A DNA stretch of 50,085 bases, taken from contig LNDR01000407.1 of NCBI GenBank assembly GCA_001464755.1, forward strand, positions 1 to 50,085, written 5' to 3'. The notes under the pieces were generated by a model, which was not told the DNA's origin, ran no database searches, and saw nothing but the letters and a program-made list of their open reading frames with translations. Positions 1-9,358 of the stretch are shown here, in pieces. The stretch is from Rhizobiales bacterium Ga0077524 (GTDB lineage: Bacteria > Pseudomonadota > Alphaproteobacteria > Rhizobiales > Hyphomicrobiaceae). The position numbers were made by a program, and so were the translations under genes. Position 1 is the first letter of the stretch; the number at the start of each line of letters is the position of its first letter.

Positions 1-137
1 TTTGCCCGTCTTCCGGATGTACAGCCTTGCATTTATGGGTGACCGACTTTGGGGCTTAGGCGCTCCGCTCCTGCCTATTTGGTCGTGCGGCGCTCACTCA
101 ATTTCGCCCAGATTTCGATGCTGCGAAGCCGAGGCAT

Positions 138-3100
138 CTATTCGGCGGGCTGGATTGGCGCGCGCTGTGCCGTCTTGCTGTCGATCTCGACGTGACTGGG
201 CCGACGTAGCATGGTCTGCAGCTGGTCGAGATAGAGGAAGACCACCGGCGTCAGAAACAGCGTGATCACCTGCGATACGGCCAAGCCGCCGACGACCGTG
301 ATGCCGAGCGGGGCGCGTGCCTCGGCGCCGGCTCCGTGTCCGAGCGCAATCGGCAATGCGCCGGCCAAGGCGGCGAAAGTCGTCATCATGATTGGGCGGA
401 AGCGGAGGCGGCACGCCTCGTAGATCGCAGCCTCGGGTGATTTTCCCTCGGTGCGCTGTGCCTCCAGCGCAAAATCGATCATCATGATCGCATTCTTTTT
501 GACGATGCCGACCAGCATGATGATGCCGACGAAGGCATAGAGAGTCAGGGGCAGCCCGGCCAACGTAAGTGCGAGCAGCGCGCCCAGGCCGGCAGCCGGC
601 AGGCCAGACAGGATTGTCAGGGGGTGGATGTAGCTCTCGTAAAGAATGCCGAGGACGATGTAGACGACGAGAACGGCCAGCACCAGGAGGATGCCCATGT
701 TGGCCATCGACGCCTCGAAGGCTGCCGCGGTACCGCCGAACGATGTTGCGATCGTCGGCGGAAGGCCAATCCGTTGCTCCAGTGCGCGAACCTGGTCGAT
801 CGCGGTCCCAAGAGAGACGTCGGGCGCAAGATTGAACGAAATGGTCACGGCAGGGAGCTGGCCCTGATGATTGACCTGCAATGGCGCCACCTCGCGGCGC
901 TGTGTGGTCAAAGTGTCGAGCGGTAGCAGTTTGCCGCTCGACGATCGAACGTAGATCTCCTTGAGGCTGGGTGCACCACGCTGCATCTCGGGCAGAACCT
1001 CGAGGATCACGGCGTATTGGCTCGAAGAGGTATAGATCGTCGACACCTTGCGTGAGCCGAAAGCGGCCGCAAGCGCTTGCTCGATCTGGCGGGCATCGAC
1101 GCCCAGAGCTGCGGCGCGGTCGCGCTCGATGTCGACCATCACCGCCGGGCTACCGATCTTGAGATCGCTCGAGACGTCTTGGAAGCCGGGGAGCTGGCGC
1201 ATCTCCTGTGCCACAGTCCCGACCCAGCGGTAGAGGTTGTCGAGGTCGATATCTTGAAGTGTATACTGATAGTCCGCGTTGGATAGGCGGCCACCGACCC
1301 GGATCGGAGGTGGGTTGAGGACGAATGAGCGAATGCCCGGCACCGTGTTCATCGAACGGCGCAGCTCCTGCACGATTTTGTCGATCGAGGGTTCCGGCCG
1401 CTGGTCGCGCGGCTTCAGCGTCATCAGCAGGAAGCCCTGGTTGTTGTTCGAGGACGATCCGGACCCACCGACGCGCGACATAACCTGCTCGATGTTCGGA
1501 TTGGCAGTTGCGATCCGCGTGACCTCTGTCTGATAGCCTTTCAGTGCATCATAGGAGGCGTCGATAGCCGCCTCGGTGCGCACGATCAGGCGGCCGGTAT
1601 CCTCGGCAGGGAGAAAATCCTTCTGAATTTGGCCATAGAGATGAACTGTGCCCCAAATCGAGGCAAAAAACGACATGAGTACGATGAACTTGTGGCGCAG
1701 GCACCAGCGCAGACCGACGTCGTAGACCCAGAGCATGCCGTCGAAGGCGGCCTCGCTCAGCCGATACAGGCGGCCACCGGAGGCGCGGTCATGGTCACGC
1801 GTCAGCATGCGCGAGCACAGCATCGGCGTCAAAGTGAGCGATACGATGCACGACACCAGAATGGCCACGGATATCGTGATGGCGAACTCGTTGAGCAGCC
1901 GCCCCAGCATCCCGCCCATGAAGATCACGGGAATGAACACCGCGATCAGCGAGACCGTCATCGAGATGATTGTGAATCCGATCTCGCGGCTGCCCTTGAG
2001 CGCGGCCTCCATGGTGGAAAGCCCATTCTCGCGATGGCGCACGATGTTCTCGAGCACAACGATCGCGTCGTCGACCACGAAACCGACGGCGAGCGTGAGC
2101 GCCATCAAAGAGAGGTTATTGAGGCTGAATCCGAGCGTGTACATGGCCGCGAACGTGCCGATGATTGAGATCGGCAAGGCGATGGATGCGATGAACGTGG
2201 CCCTCACGTTGCGCAGAAAGAGGAAGATGACCATGACGACGAGGCTTGCCGCCAGTGCGAGGTGGCTTTGGACCTCGTTGATGGATGCGCGGATGGTGCG
2301 CGAGCGGTCGTACATCACCTCGAGGGTGACGGATGCGGGGAGCTGTTGGCGAAGCTGCGGGAGCACTCTGTTGATGGCGTCTACCGTCTCCACAGTGTTG
2401 GAGCCGGGTTGACGGAAGACCGCCATCATCATCCCCTGCTCGTTCCCGAACCAGGTCGAGACCTTGTCCTGCTCGACGCCGTCGATAGCGCGCCCGACGT
2501 CCTTGATGCGCACAGGCGCGCCGTTGCGCCATGCCACAACGATGTCGTTGTAGCCCTGGGCCGTAGCGAGATTGCCGGTGGTCTTGATCGACATCTCCTT
2601 CGAGGGTCCGGAGAGGGAGCCCGTTGGGAGGTTGGTGTTGCCGCCCTTGATCGATCGCTCGATGTCATCGAAGCCCACGTTGCGGGTGACGAGGCGACGG
2701 GGGTCGATCTGCACGCGAACCGCATATTTCTGCTGACCCCAGAACTGGACCTGGGCCACGCCCGATATCGTCGATACCTGTTGCTGGAGGATCGTCTCGG
2801 CATAATCGCTGAGGGTCGCCATGGGCAGGGTCGCCGACGACAGGCGCACATAGTAGATCGCGAAGTCGGCCGGGTTGATCTTCCTGAATGACGGCGAGTC
2901 GAGCAACTCGGGCGGCAGGCTGCGCTGGGCGGCCGAGATCGCCGTCTGCACATCGAGCGCGGCGGCATCGATGTTGCGGTCAAGCTCGAACTCGACGGTG
3001 ATGCGGGTGGATCCGGTCGAGCTGACCGAAGTCATCGCCTTGATGCCGGCGATGCGAGAGAGTTGGTTCTCGATCGGTGTGGCGACGGCGGATGCCATCG

Positions 3101-3272
3101 TCTCAGGGTTGGCGCCCGGCAAACTTGCGCTGATCTCGATGGTAGGAAAATCGACGCTCGGCAGCTCGGCAACGGGCAGTGCGCGGTACGCGACCAGGCC
3201 GAACAGTACAATCGCTGCCATAACGAGCGTCGTCATGACAGGGCGCTTGATGCAGGTTTCAGCGGGGTTCAT
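138..3272 (-). CDS. RND efflux pump permease (MdtB/MdtC/MuxB-like)
   Basis: This is a 1044-residue inner-membrane proton/drug antiporter of the HAE1 branch of the RND superfamily, a normal length for AcrB/MdtC-type pumps. It opens with the usual cytoplasmic stretch and first membrane helix (NPAETCIKRPVMTTLVMAAI). The paired transmembrane-4 aspartates of the proton relay are visible in AVGFVVDDAIVVLENI near residue 405. A second helix bundle lies in the last 200 residues (LVLAVLVVYIVLGILYESYIHP, split by the family's conserved Tyr/Glu). The start codon overlaps the stop of the adaptor gene by four bases (ATGA), so the two are translationally coupled. No outer-membrane channel gene is in the window; one could lie beyond the left edge or elsewhere. 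The substrate cannot be read from the sequence, and the MdtBC/MuxBC resemblance is a subfamily guess. Confidence 0.95.
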   Translation of the reverse strand: MNPAETCIKRPVMTTLVMAAIVLFGLVAYRALPVAELPSVDFPTIEISASLPGANPETMASAVATPIENQLSRIAGIKAMTSVSSTGSTRITVEFELDRNIDAAALDVQTAISAAQRSLPPELLDSPSFRKINPADFAIYYVRLSSATLPMATLSDYAETILQQQVSTISGVAQVQFWGQQKYAVRVQIDPRRLVTRNVGFDDIERSIKGGNTNLPTGSLSGPSKEMSIKTTGNLATAQGYNDIVVAWRNGAPVRIKDVGRAIDGVEQDKVSTWFGNEQGMMMAVFRQPGSNTVETVDAINRVLPQLRQQLPASVTLEVMYDRSRTIRASINEVQSHLALAASLVVMVIFLFLRNVRATFIASIALPISIIGTFAAMYTLGFSLNNLSLMALTLAVGFVVDDAIVVLENIVRHRENGLSTMEAALKGSREIGFTIISMTVSLIAVFIPVIFMGGMLGRLLNEFAITISVAILVSCIVSLTLTPMLCSRMLTRDHDRASGGRLYRLSEAAFDGMLWVYDVGLRWCLRHKFIVLMSFFASIWGTVHLYGQIQKDFLPAEDTGRLIVRTEAAIDASYDALKGYQTEVTRIATANPNIEQVMSRVGGSGSSSNNNQGFLLMTLKPRDQRPEPSIDKIVQELRRSMNTVPGIRSFVLNPPPIRVGGRLSNADYQYTLQDIDLDNLYRWVGTVAQEMRQLPGFQDVSSDLKIGSPAVMVDIERDRAAALGVDARQIEQALAAAFGSRKVSTIYTSSSQYAVILEVLPEMQRGAPSLKEIYVRSSSGKLLPLDTLTTQRREVAPLQVNHQGQLPAVTISFNLAPDVSLGTAIDQVRALEQRIGLPPTIATSFGGTAAAFEASMANMGILLVLAVLVVYIVLGILYESYIHPLTILSGLPAAGLGALLALTLAGLPLTLYAFVGIIMLVGIVKKNAIMMIDFALEAQRTEGKSPEAAIYEACRLRFRPIMMTTFAALAGALPIALGHGAGAEARAPLGITVVGGLAVSQVITLFLTPVVFLYLDQLQTMLRRPSHVEIDSKTAQRAPIQPAE

Positions 3273-4453
3273 GATTGCCCCTTAGCCTTGGCGTTCTTGG
3301 GAGAGGCGTCGAGCGGCGCGATCCTGGAGCCTGGGAAGAGGCGCAACTGCCCGTCCACGACGATGCTCTCGCCGACATCGAGCCCGCGGCTGATGACTGT
3401 CTCGTCCCCGACCTCGGGACCGATGTCGACAGGACGCAGCTCGGCGGTGCTATCTGGCTTGGCAACCCAAACGTAGTGGCCGCGCTGATTGATCTGGATA
3501 CCTTGGGATGGTGCGACCACCGCTTCAGGGAGCGTGGTCATGCGTACGCGTGCCTTGACGAACTGGCCTGGGACGAGCCGCTCCTCGGCGTTAGCAAAGC
3601 GAGCCATGACCGTGATCGTTCCGGTCGTTACGTCGACCGTGTTGTTGATGAAGAACAAGTGGCCATCCTCGCGCGCGGCCTCGTCGCCTTGCACGCGCGC
3701 CTCGACGACGAGGGGCTCCGCCGCTTTCAGTCGGGCGCGAAGCTCGCCGATATGCTGCTCGGGTAGAGCGAACGCCACGTTGATCGGCTTGATGGCTGTC
3801 AGCATCATGAAGGCTTGAGTGTCGTTCGCCTTCACCATGTTGCCGGGAGCGAGCAGGATCGACCCCACGCGCCCTTCGATGGGCGCCTTGATGGTCGCGT
3901 ACTCCAGATTGAGACGCGCGATCTCGACTGCAGCCTCGGAGGCTTGGATTGCCGCCCTGAGTGCCGCGACCGAGGTTTCGGCCTCCTCCAGTTTTGTTCT
4001 CGGTGAGATCCCTTTCTGGGCAAGGCTCTCGAAGCGCTTCTCGTCGCCGAGTGCTTTCTCGAGATTGGCACGGTCGCGGGCGACGTTGGCCTCGGCTTGG
4101 CGAAGTTGAGCCTCGAAGGGGCGGGCGTCGAGGCGGAAAAGGAGATCGCCTTGCTTGACCATCTGGCCTTCGGAAACGACGGCCTCCATCAGCTGGCCGT
4201 CTACCCGGGCCTTGATCGCCACCGTCGATCTAGCCTGCACATTGCCGATGCCTTCGAGGACGATCGGCACATCGCGACGCCTGGTTTGAGCGAGTCTGAC
4301 GGGGGCCGGAGGCAGAGACTTGGCTTTGGCGGGCGGCGCCTTGCTTCCGACGTGCTCGGCGAGCCATTGCTGGACGCGTGGATCGGTCTGGTGCGCGTAC
4401 CAGACCGAGCCGGCCAAAGCCAAAAGGATCAGGAGCGCTATGCTACGTCGCAT
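3269..4453 (-). CDS. RND efflux periplasmic adaptor subunit (MdtA-like)
   Basis: This 394-residue membrane-fusion protein would bridge the RND permease and an outer-membrane channel. An N-terminal hydrophobic anchor (SIALLILLALAGSVWYA) is followed by a first half-lipoyl segment around residues 75-115 (ARVDGQLMEAVVSEGQMVKQGD), a coiled-coil hairpin around 115-185 rich in Ala, Glu and Arg, the second lipoyl half (IKAPIEGRVGSILLAPGN) and C-terminal beta-barrel segments. It is the first gene of a two-gene minus-strand operon and overlaps the permease start by four bases. A GAGAGG element lies about 13 bases upstream of the ATG, which is rather distant. The C-terminus ends in a short Lys-rich tail. 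The family assignment is firm; the MdtA/MuxA subfamily is inferred from the partner. Confidence 0.94.
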   Translation of the reverse strand: MRRSIALLILLALAGSVWYAHQTDPRVQQWLAEHVGSKAPPAKAKSLPPAPVRLAQTRRRDVPIVLEGIGNVQARSTVAIKARVDGQLMEAVVSEGQMVKQGDLLFRLDARPFEAQLRQAEANVARDRANLEKALGDEKRFESLAQKGISPRTKLEEAETSVAALRAAIQASEAAVEIARLNLEYATIKAPIEGRVGSILLAPGNMVKANDTQAFMMLTAIKPINVAFALPEQHIGELRARLKAAEPLVVEARVQGDEAAREDGHLFFINNTVDVTTGTITVMARFANAEERLVPGQFVKARVRMTTLPEAVVAPSQGIQINQRGHYVWVAKPDSTAELRPVDIGPEVGDETVISRGLDVGESIVVDGQLRLFPGSRIAPLDASPKNAKAKGQS

Positions 4454-4610
4454 CCCAGGGAGGCCTCTCGTTGCACGACAAAGGGGTGACCGGTGCGGAC
4501 GCTAACGTAGAACCGCCCCGGACAGAAGTGCAGGCACGGCGGCGTTCACGGTATCGTCAACGGTTTGGATGCACGAATCCGTCGCGCCGAGTGGCCCCAA
4601 TCAAGGTCGA

Positions 4611-4958
4611 TCAGATGACCTTGCATACCCAATGGCGGCGATTGCGCGTGAACGGACGGACTTCGCCCGGCCAACGGCCCTTCTCACCGGCCTCGGCCCA
4701 CTCGGGGCTCAAGAGGACGCCAGGATCGTCGATCTCGTAGATGGCGGTGTAGACTGGACCGTCATGCTGCTTTTTGATCTGCTCGCCACCTAGTTGCATC
4801 GTGAAAGAGCCGCCCTTAACGCGGGTGGCTGCGCGAACGCCTGGCACCTTGGAGATATAGGGTACATGCTCGGTGTCGTAGACCTCGTTGAACAGCGCTT
4901 CCTTGTCGGCGTCGACGTCCATGCTGACGATGAAAAGGTACTTGGTCGCGATGGGCAT
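4611..4958 (-). CDS. conserved hypothetical protein, probable dimeric alpha/beta-barrel
   Basis: The 115-residue product begins TKYLFIVSMDVDADKEALFNEVYDTEHVP when read in two pieces. It has the beta-strand, helix with conserved acidic and His residues, and 'VPGV' turn typical of small dimeric ferredoxin-like (EthD/stress-responsive type) barrels. A near-perfect AAGGAG ribosome site lies about seven bases before the ATG, so the start is well supported. No signal peptide or membrane segment is seen. It is transcribed in the same direction as the RND operon but ends 157 bases before it, so cotranscription is uncertain. I recognise the type of protein (conserved hypotheticals of Alphaproteobacteria, often found near aromatic or acid catabolism), but no reaction can be assigned. 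Confidence 0.8.
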   Translation of the reverse strand: MPIATKYLFIVSMDVDADKEALFNEVYDTEHVPYISKVPGVRAATRVKGGSFTMQLGGEQIKKQHDGPVYTAIYEIDDPGVLLSPEWAEAGEKGRWPGEVRPFTRNRRHWVCKVI

Positions 4959-5349
4959 GTGGGGCTCCTTGGCAGGTATGCTGAAGCCAGTCTAGGACGG
5001 CCTCAGGTGGTTCGACAATCGAAGCGAGGAATAGCCTGCATTGCCGATCTCGACGCGTGGCGAATGGGCGAGCTTCAAATCGCCTCGTGGGGATCGACCT
5101 CCCTTGCTAGAGCCAGTGGAAAGTCCCGCCTCGGACGTTACGCGTCTGGCGATTGCGAGGCCTGTCGCGATCCACAGTCGCCAGTCGAGCAGGCGCCCTG
5201 CATGTGACGGATCGAACGTACAATTCGACGCGCGACGGCGACATCAACTCCGACTGGACACCCAACCGGGCGAACTGCAAGAAGAGTTTGGAATTGGCAG
5301 CCAACCCCGTTAGTGGACCGTAGCAGCTGACACAAATAGAAGGTGGCGA
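4959..5349. other. intergenic region between divergent genes
   Basis: These 391 bases separate the minus-strand barrel protein from the plus-strand TPR gene and must carry both promoters. I see no convincing sigma-70 boxes, palindrome, RNA gene or coding stretch. A good ribosome site (AGAAGGTGG) sits just before the ATG at 5350. Confidence 0.5.
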
Positions 5350-5916
5350 ATGCTCTCTTGGCTCAAGCGCATCGCAAGCAATCAGCTGCGTTTTCCTGGC
5401 AAAGCTTCTCCTCTCGTCAAAGCTGCAGATCAATTTCGCGATAAGGGTGATTTCGCCCGGGCGGCGGAGAAATATGCGGCAGCGCTCGAGAGCTACCCGG
5501 ACCGGCATGATCTGAGAGTACAGTTGGGCAACATGCTCAAAGACTCAGGCCGGTTCGATGACGCCGAGGCCAGCTATAGGCAAGCAATCCAAGCCCAACC
5601 CGACAATCTAGACGCTCGTATTCAGCTTGGACGCGTCTATATTCTTCGCGCAGACGATGCGTCTGCCCAAGCGTACTTCCTCGATGTTGTCGATAATCTA
5701 GGCGACTTGTCCAGCATTGGATCCCAATCTCTGCGGGATTTGACCGGCGAGCTATGGCATGTCGCCGATCGCCTCAGAGACGCCGGCTCTTTCAAAGCTG
5801 CCGAACCGATCTACAGAGCGATTTCCAAGATCGCTCCGACCGAGGATGCCGCGATCCTTCAGCATGGCAATATGCTGAAGGATATCGGAGAGTTTGAAAA
5901 GGCGATCGACGCCTAA
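5350..5916 (+). CDS. TPR protein, N-terminal part of a frameshifted TPR-glycosyltransferase
   Basis: The 188-residue product consists of tandem tetratricopeptide repeats, for example AAEKYAAALESYPDRHDLRV and AEASYRQAIQAQPDNLDARI, with further degenerate copies to the end. Its ATG has a strong ribosome site (AAGGTGG). It stops at TAA 5914-5916 in the middle of a repeat (EFEKAIDA). The missing second half of that repeat is found in the next frame (LKLLARQPAHSDAML). Removing one of the two A bases of the TAA would read Asp-Ala-Tyr-Leu-Lys-Leu and join both frames into one protein of about 1113 residues. I therefore regard it as the N-terminus of the downstream glycosyltransferase, broken by a one-base insertion or a sequencing error. 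Base composition is visibly less GC-rich than in neighbours such as odhA. Confidence 0.8.
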   Translation: MLSWLKRIASNQLRFPGKASPLVKAADQFRDKGDFARAAEKYAAALESYPDRHDLRVQLGNMLKDSGRFDDAEASYRQAIQAQPDNLDARIQLGRVYILRADDASAQAYFLDVVDNLGDLSSIGSQSLRDLTGELWHVADRLRDAGSFKAAEPIYRAISKIAPTEDAAILQHGNMLKDIGEFEKAIDA

Positions 5917-8692
5917 TCTTAAGCTCCTGGCGCGTCAACCTGCGCACTCCGACGCGATGCTGCAGTTAGGACGCACGCTTCTGTTGCAGGGCAACCTTCC
6001 CGAGGCAACGTCGGTCCTCGAGCAGGCTCACACGCTGGACCCCGCCTCGCCGACTGTCGAAGAAGAGTATCGTCGATCCGTCAGTCGTGTCGGTGAAGCG
6101 CTGGCGGCTTCAGGAGTACGAGTAATTTTGCCAGTCGCGGAGGAAGCGGCAGGTCGATCTACCGAGATGGTCGGGTCGAATCCTAACAATCCGGAGTTGA
6201 GCCGATTATTAATCCGCTCCAGGCTTGAGCATGTTGTTTCTGGTCGCGTCGTCGGTTGGGCATTCGATTCAGGAGCCCCTTCGTCCATTCTCGTCCTGGA
6301 CGCTTATGTCGACGATGTCTTTTTCATGAAAGTCGGATGTGAACTTGAGCGAGAGGACTTGAAGCGCTCGTTTCCAAGTCTGCGAGGCGGTGGTTTCGAA
6401 ATGAAGGTGCCTATCGGCGAAGGAGAAGTCGTCGTCTCCTTGAGAAGCAGGGGCTGCGACATCGTTGGCAGCCCTATTCAAGTGAAGCTGGAGCCGTTTC
6501 AGCAGCACCGTGGCCTTGCGTTCGCGGCGCATCATGCAATCGCTCGCAGCTCGCTCGTCGACAAGCCCATATTTATCCTGGTTGCGATCGATGATGGCGC
6601 CGACAACATCAAGGATTGTCTCGACGCCCTTCTCGAGCACACGACGGCACCCGCCGAACTGATCTTACTGGACGATGCCACCTCGGACAAAAAGATCGTT
6701 GACGTTCTCGCAGACTATCGTGACCGTGCGGGCGTTCGGGTTGTCCGAAGCGAGGCCGTTTTGGGTTTCGCGCTCAGTATAAATAATGGCATCCGATTGG
6801 CTGGTACATCGGACATCGTACTGCTCAGCCCCCAGGTCCGAGTGGGGCCTCGCTGGCTCGAGGGATTAAAGCTCGCCGCTCTGTCTCATCCTCGCGTCGC
6901 GACATCCACTGCCTGTTCAAATGCAGTCGGCCCGTTTTCGGTGTCGTTCCCTGATGGGGTGGCTGCAGCTCAGCCATCGCAGTTCCCTGGGCAATTTCAA
7001 CGCAGTATCAGCCAAACGTCGGCTGTCCTATGGCCAGCCTCTCCGGCAGGAAATAGCAATTGCAGCTTCATCAAGCGCGATGCAATCGATGACGTGGGGC
7101 TTCTCGATGAAATCGCTTTTCCGAACGGGCGCGGCGCGTACGAAGACTGGTGCTTTCGCGCGAACCGTTTCGGTTGGACGCATGTCGTCGACGACCGAAC
7201 GTACGTATTCCATGCGTCATCGACCCGAGGCGTAGCAGGGGCAGAGATCGGGGTCGAGCAAGGACTAAGGCTCGTCGAGGAGCGGTTCAGCGAATATTCA
7301 ACACTGGCTCGTGCCTTCGCTGAGGATCGATCGGTTGCAACTATTAAATACAATGTCGCGCGAACATTGAGCGCGCGCGCCATATCGAGTGCGGGTTATC
7401 CGGATGTTAGCATTTTGCCACGGGTGTTATTCTGCATCTCCTCGAGGTCAGGCGGCATGCCACTCACTGATCGGGATTTGCTGGCTGCCTTGATGGGTCG
7501 GTATGAGCCGTGGGTACTTACTTCAGACGGCAACTCGATCCAACTTCATCGCTTTGCCGGCGGCGATTCGATCAGTGACGTACTCGTGGAGACTGAGTTG
7601 CTGCGGGATCCGATCACGTTAACGCATCATTGGTCGAGCGAGTACGATGAGATTGTTGCAAGGTGGATGACCAAGCATGCCGTCGAGCTTCTGCATATCC
7701 GGCATAACGCGGGGCACAGTCTTGGGTTGGCGCGGGCCGCCGAGGCGCTTGGCGTACCAACCGTACTCGCGTTCCACGATTACTACTCGGTATGCCCAAC
7801 GATCAAGCTCCTCGATGAGGAAGGTCGTTTCTGCTCGGGCCAATGCACAACGTCGTCTGGTGAGTGTACGCCAGACTTGTGGCCTGCAGCGCAGGCGCCT
7901 CCACTGAAAAATCGATGGGTGCGCATTTGGCGATCTCAGATGGCCCAAGTTGTCAGCGCGTGCAGTGCATTCGTTGCTACCAGCGAGGCGGCAAAGACCA
8001 TTTTGAAAAAAGCGCTTGTAGATCTTCCGGCGGATCGTTTTCATGTGATACCACACGGTCGTGATGTTTCGAAGTTTCATCCGCCCAGGACATCCGGTGA
8101 TCGGAGTGGTCCATTCCGCATTTTGATCGCAGGTTCGATATCAGTCGCAAAGGGGCGTGATATCATCTCGGGAATTCTCGACGCTGACAGTTCACGACGG
8201 CTCGAGATCCACTTGCTCGGCACAATCGATCCGCATGGCGCTTACCAACGAGAGTCGTTCGGCGAGTTGGCCAAGGCGATCCAGGCAGAAGTGGGCGGTG
8301 TTTTTTCGATATGGGGCGAGACCGACTGTCATACACTGACAGAACTGTGGGCGGCGGGCCTGCCTGTTATCGGGTTCGAGTTCGGTTCCGTGGCCGAGCG
8401 TCTGCGGTCGTCTGGGGCGGGCTGGATTGTGGACCATCAGGATGCAAGGAAACTCTACGAGGAAATTTTGCGAATTTCGGAGGACGCGAGCGGGCTCGAT
8501 CTAAAGCGGCAGGCGGTGGCCCGGTGGCAAGAGGGCGAAGGAGTGCACAATACGACGAGGGCGATGGCCGACCGATACGACGGCCTCTATACGGCTGTGC
8601 TCGCGCGCCGGAGACTTTCGGCACGCGCACGGGGGCACGGCGCGATGGAGACGGCGACACAGGCTGTGCTCGTGAGCCGCGGCGCAATCTAA
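5894..8692 (+). CDS. bifunctional glycosyltransferase (TPR tail + GWAxD domain + GT2 + GT4)
   Basis: The 932-residue frame continues the TPR region of the preceding fragment (residues 8-60). It then carries a beta-rich domain with the 'SGRVVGWAFDSG' signature common in rhizobial surface-glycan enzymes (about 100-200), a GT-A fold GT2 domain (about 225-480, IFILVAIDDG and LILLDDATSD) and a GT4 domain (about 510-890, VIPHGRD, IAGSISVAKGRD, LTELWAAGLPVIGFEFGSV). Such fusions build exopolysaccharide, O-antigen or glycoprotein glycans at the cytoplasmic membrane face. In the GT2 domain the place where relatives have a DXD-like metal motif reads LLSPQVRVGPRWL, with no Asp, so that domain may be inactive. 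The ATG at 5894 has no ribosome site and lies inside the upstream fragment; true translation probably starts at 5350. GC content is lower than in the flanking genes, hinting at acquired DNA. Confidence 0.82.
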   Translation: MKRRSTPNLKLLARQPAHSDAMLQLGRTLLLQGNLPEATSVLEQAHTLDPASPTVEEEYRRSVSRVGEALAASGVRVILPVAEEAAGRSTEMVGSNPNNPELSRLLIRSRLEHVVSGRVVGWAFDSGAPSSILVLDAYVDDVFFMKVGCELEREDLKRSFPSLRGGGFEMKVPIGEGEVVVSLRSRGCDIVGSPIQVKLEPFQQHRGLAFAAHHAIARSSLVDKPIFILVAIDDGADNIKDCLDALLEHTTAPAELILLDDATSDKKIVDVLADYRDRAGVRVVRSEAVLGFALSINNGIRLAGTSDIVLLSPQVRVGPRWLEGLKLAALSHPRVATSTACSNAVGPFSVSFPDGVAAAQPSQFPGQFQRSISQTSAVLWPASPAGNSNCSFIKRDAIDDVGLLDEIAFPNGRGAYEDWCFRANRFGWTHVVDDRTYVFHASSTRGVAGAEIGVEQGLRLVEERFSEYSTLARAFAEDRSVATIKYNVARTLSARAISSAGYPDVSILPRVLFCISSRSGGMPLTDRDLLAALMGRYEPWVLTSDGNSIQLHRFAGGDSISDVLVETELLRDPITLTHHWSSEYDEIVARWMTKHAVELLHIRHNAGHSLGLARAAEALGVPTVLAFHDYYSVCPTIKLLDEEGRFCSGQCTTSSGECTPDLWPAAQAPPLKNRWVRIWRSQMAQVVSACSAFVATSEAAKTILKKALVDLPADRFHVIPHGRDVSKFHPPRTSGDRSGPFRILIAGSISVAKGRDIISGILDADSSRRLEIHLLGTIDPHGAYQRESFGELAKAIQAEVGGVFSIWGETDCHTLTELWAAGLPVIGFEFGSVAERLRSSGAGWIVDHQDARKLYEEILRISEDASGLDLKRQAVARWQEGEGVHNTTRAMADRYDGLYTAVLARRRLSARARGHGAMETATQAVLVSRGAI

Positions 8693-9006
8693 CGCCGGTC
8701 AAGCTGCGACGCGCCTCCGGTCTGCCTCGCGTCGAGACAGCGCTGGAGAAATGCGGAGTTGGGGCAGAACGCCGGAAATGGCGTGTGCGGATCTGGCTCC
8801 GCGAGGAATTGCTCGCACGCAACCGTGGATACGCATCCATGACACCGGGCGCGTGCCTCGAGAAGGCCATCGCCGCCGTCCAAGCGGGCGGCCGCGCCGC
8901 TTGCGCCGGTGCGCTCGATCATGAAGCTCAGCAACTCGGCCAGATGCCAGACCCGTCCAGTCATCGGCCAACGTGGAATGCTCTGGCCCATGCGGATGGC
9001 CTCCAT
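8689..9006 (-). CDS. DUF6455 family protein
   Basis: This small minus-strand gene (105 residues) has the Cys pattern of the DUF6455 family: CHGCVSTVACEQFLA, then PAFCPNSAFLQRCL, near residues 55-97. The function of the family is not known; the conserved cysteines suggest a metal site or disulfides. I chose the ATG at 9006 because AGAGGTCGG lies just upstream of it. A longer reading from 9105 would add 33 residues unlike the family. It is convergent with the glycosyltransferase and the two stops overlap by four bases. No signal peptide is obvious. Confidence 0.72.
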   Translation of the reverse strand: MEAIRMGQSIPRWPMTGRVWHLAELLSFMIERTGASGAAARLDGGDGLLEARARCHGCVSTVACEQFLAEPDPHTPFPAFCPNSAFLQRCLDARQTGGASQLDRR

Positions 9007-9358
9007 AATGAGCCGACCTCTTTTTGTTATATCAGCCTGAAATTCGGGCACCAAGGTGGCAGTCGGCCGCCCCGGGATCGAGCGCGCCCGTTGGGGCGCC
9101 GCCATTGGCGATGGGCCGCATTGACGGATGATGCCGCCGAGCGCTTGTGGCAGCGGCCGTCCGTTGGACGGCAGCTGGGGCGTTGGCTCCGGGTCTCCGT
9201 TCCGAGCGAGTTGCGACGTCCATCATGAGAGTGCCAATGCCGTCTACCCAGCGGCGGGGGACTTGCCGCAGCGGCGGGCTCTCTGCGCAGAGTGTCCTGC
9301 GGCGTCCGCTGCGATTGGCGGGAGTATCGGGCCCGTGACGGCGACGCGAGGGACGACG
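9007..9358. other. intergenic region between DUF6455 gene and MFS gene
   Basis: These 352 bases lie between divergent genes and stay open in the MFS frame back to 9128, but the extra 77 residues are low-complexity and unlike any transporter N-terminus. I see no RNA gene or clear promoter. Confidence 0.4.

Noticed and set aside
1-137. Possible start of another gene or a terminator after the RND permease
   Set aside because: The 137 bases hold no family-like frame, no clear hairpin and no T-run. The neighbouring gene beyond the left edge cannot be seen.
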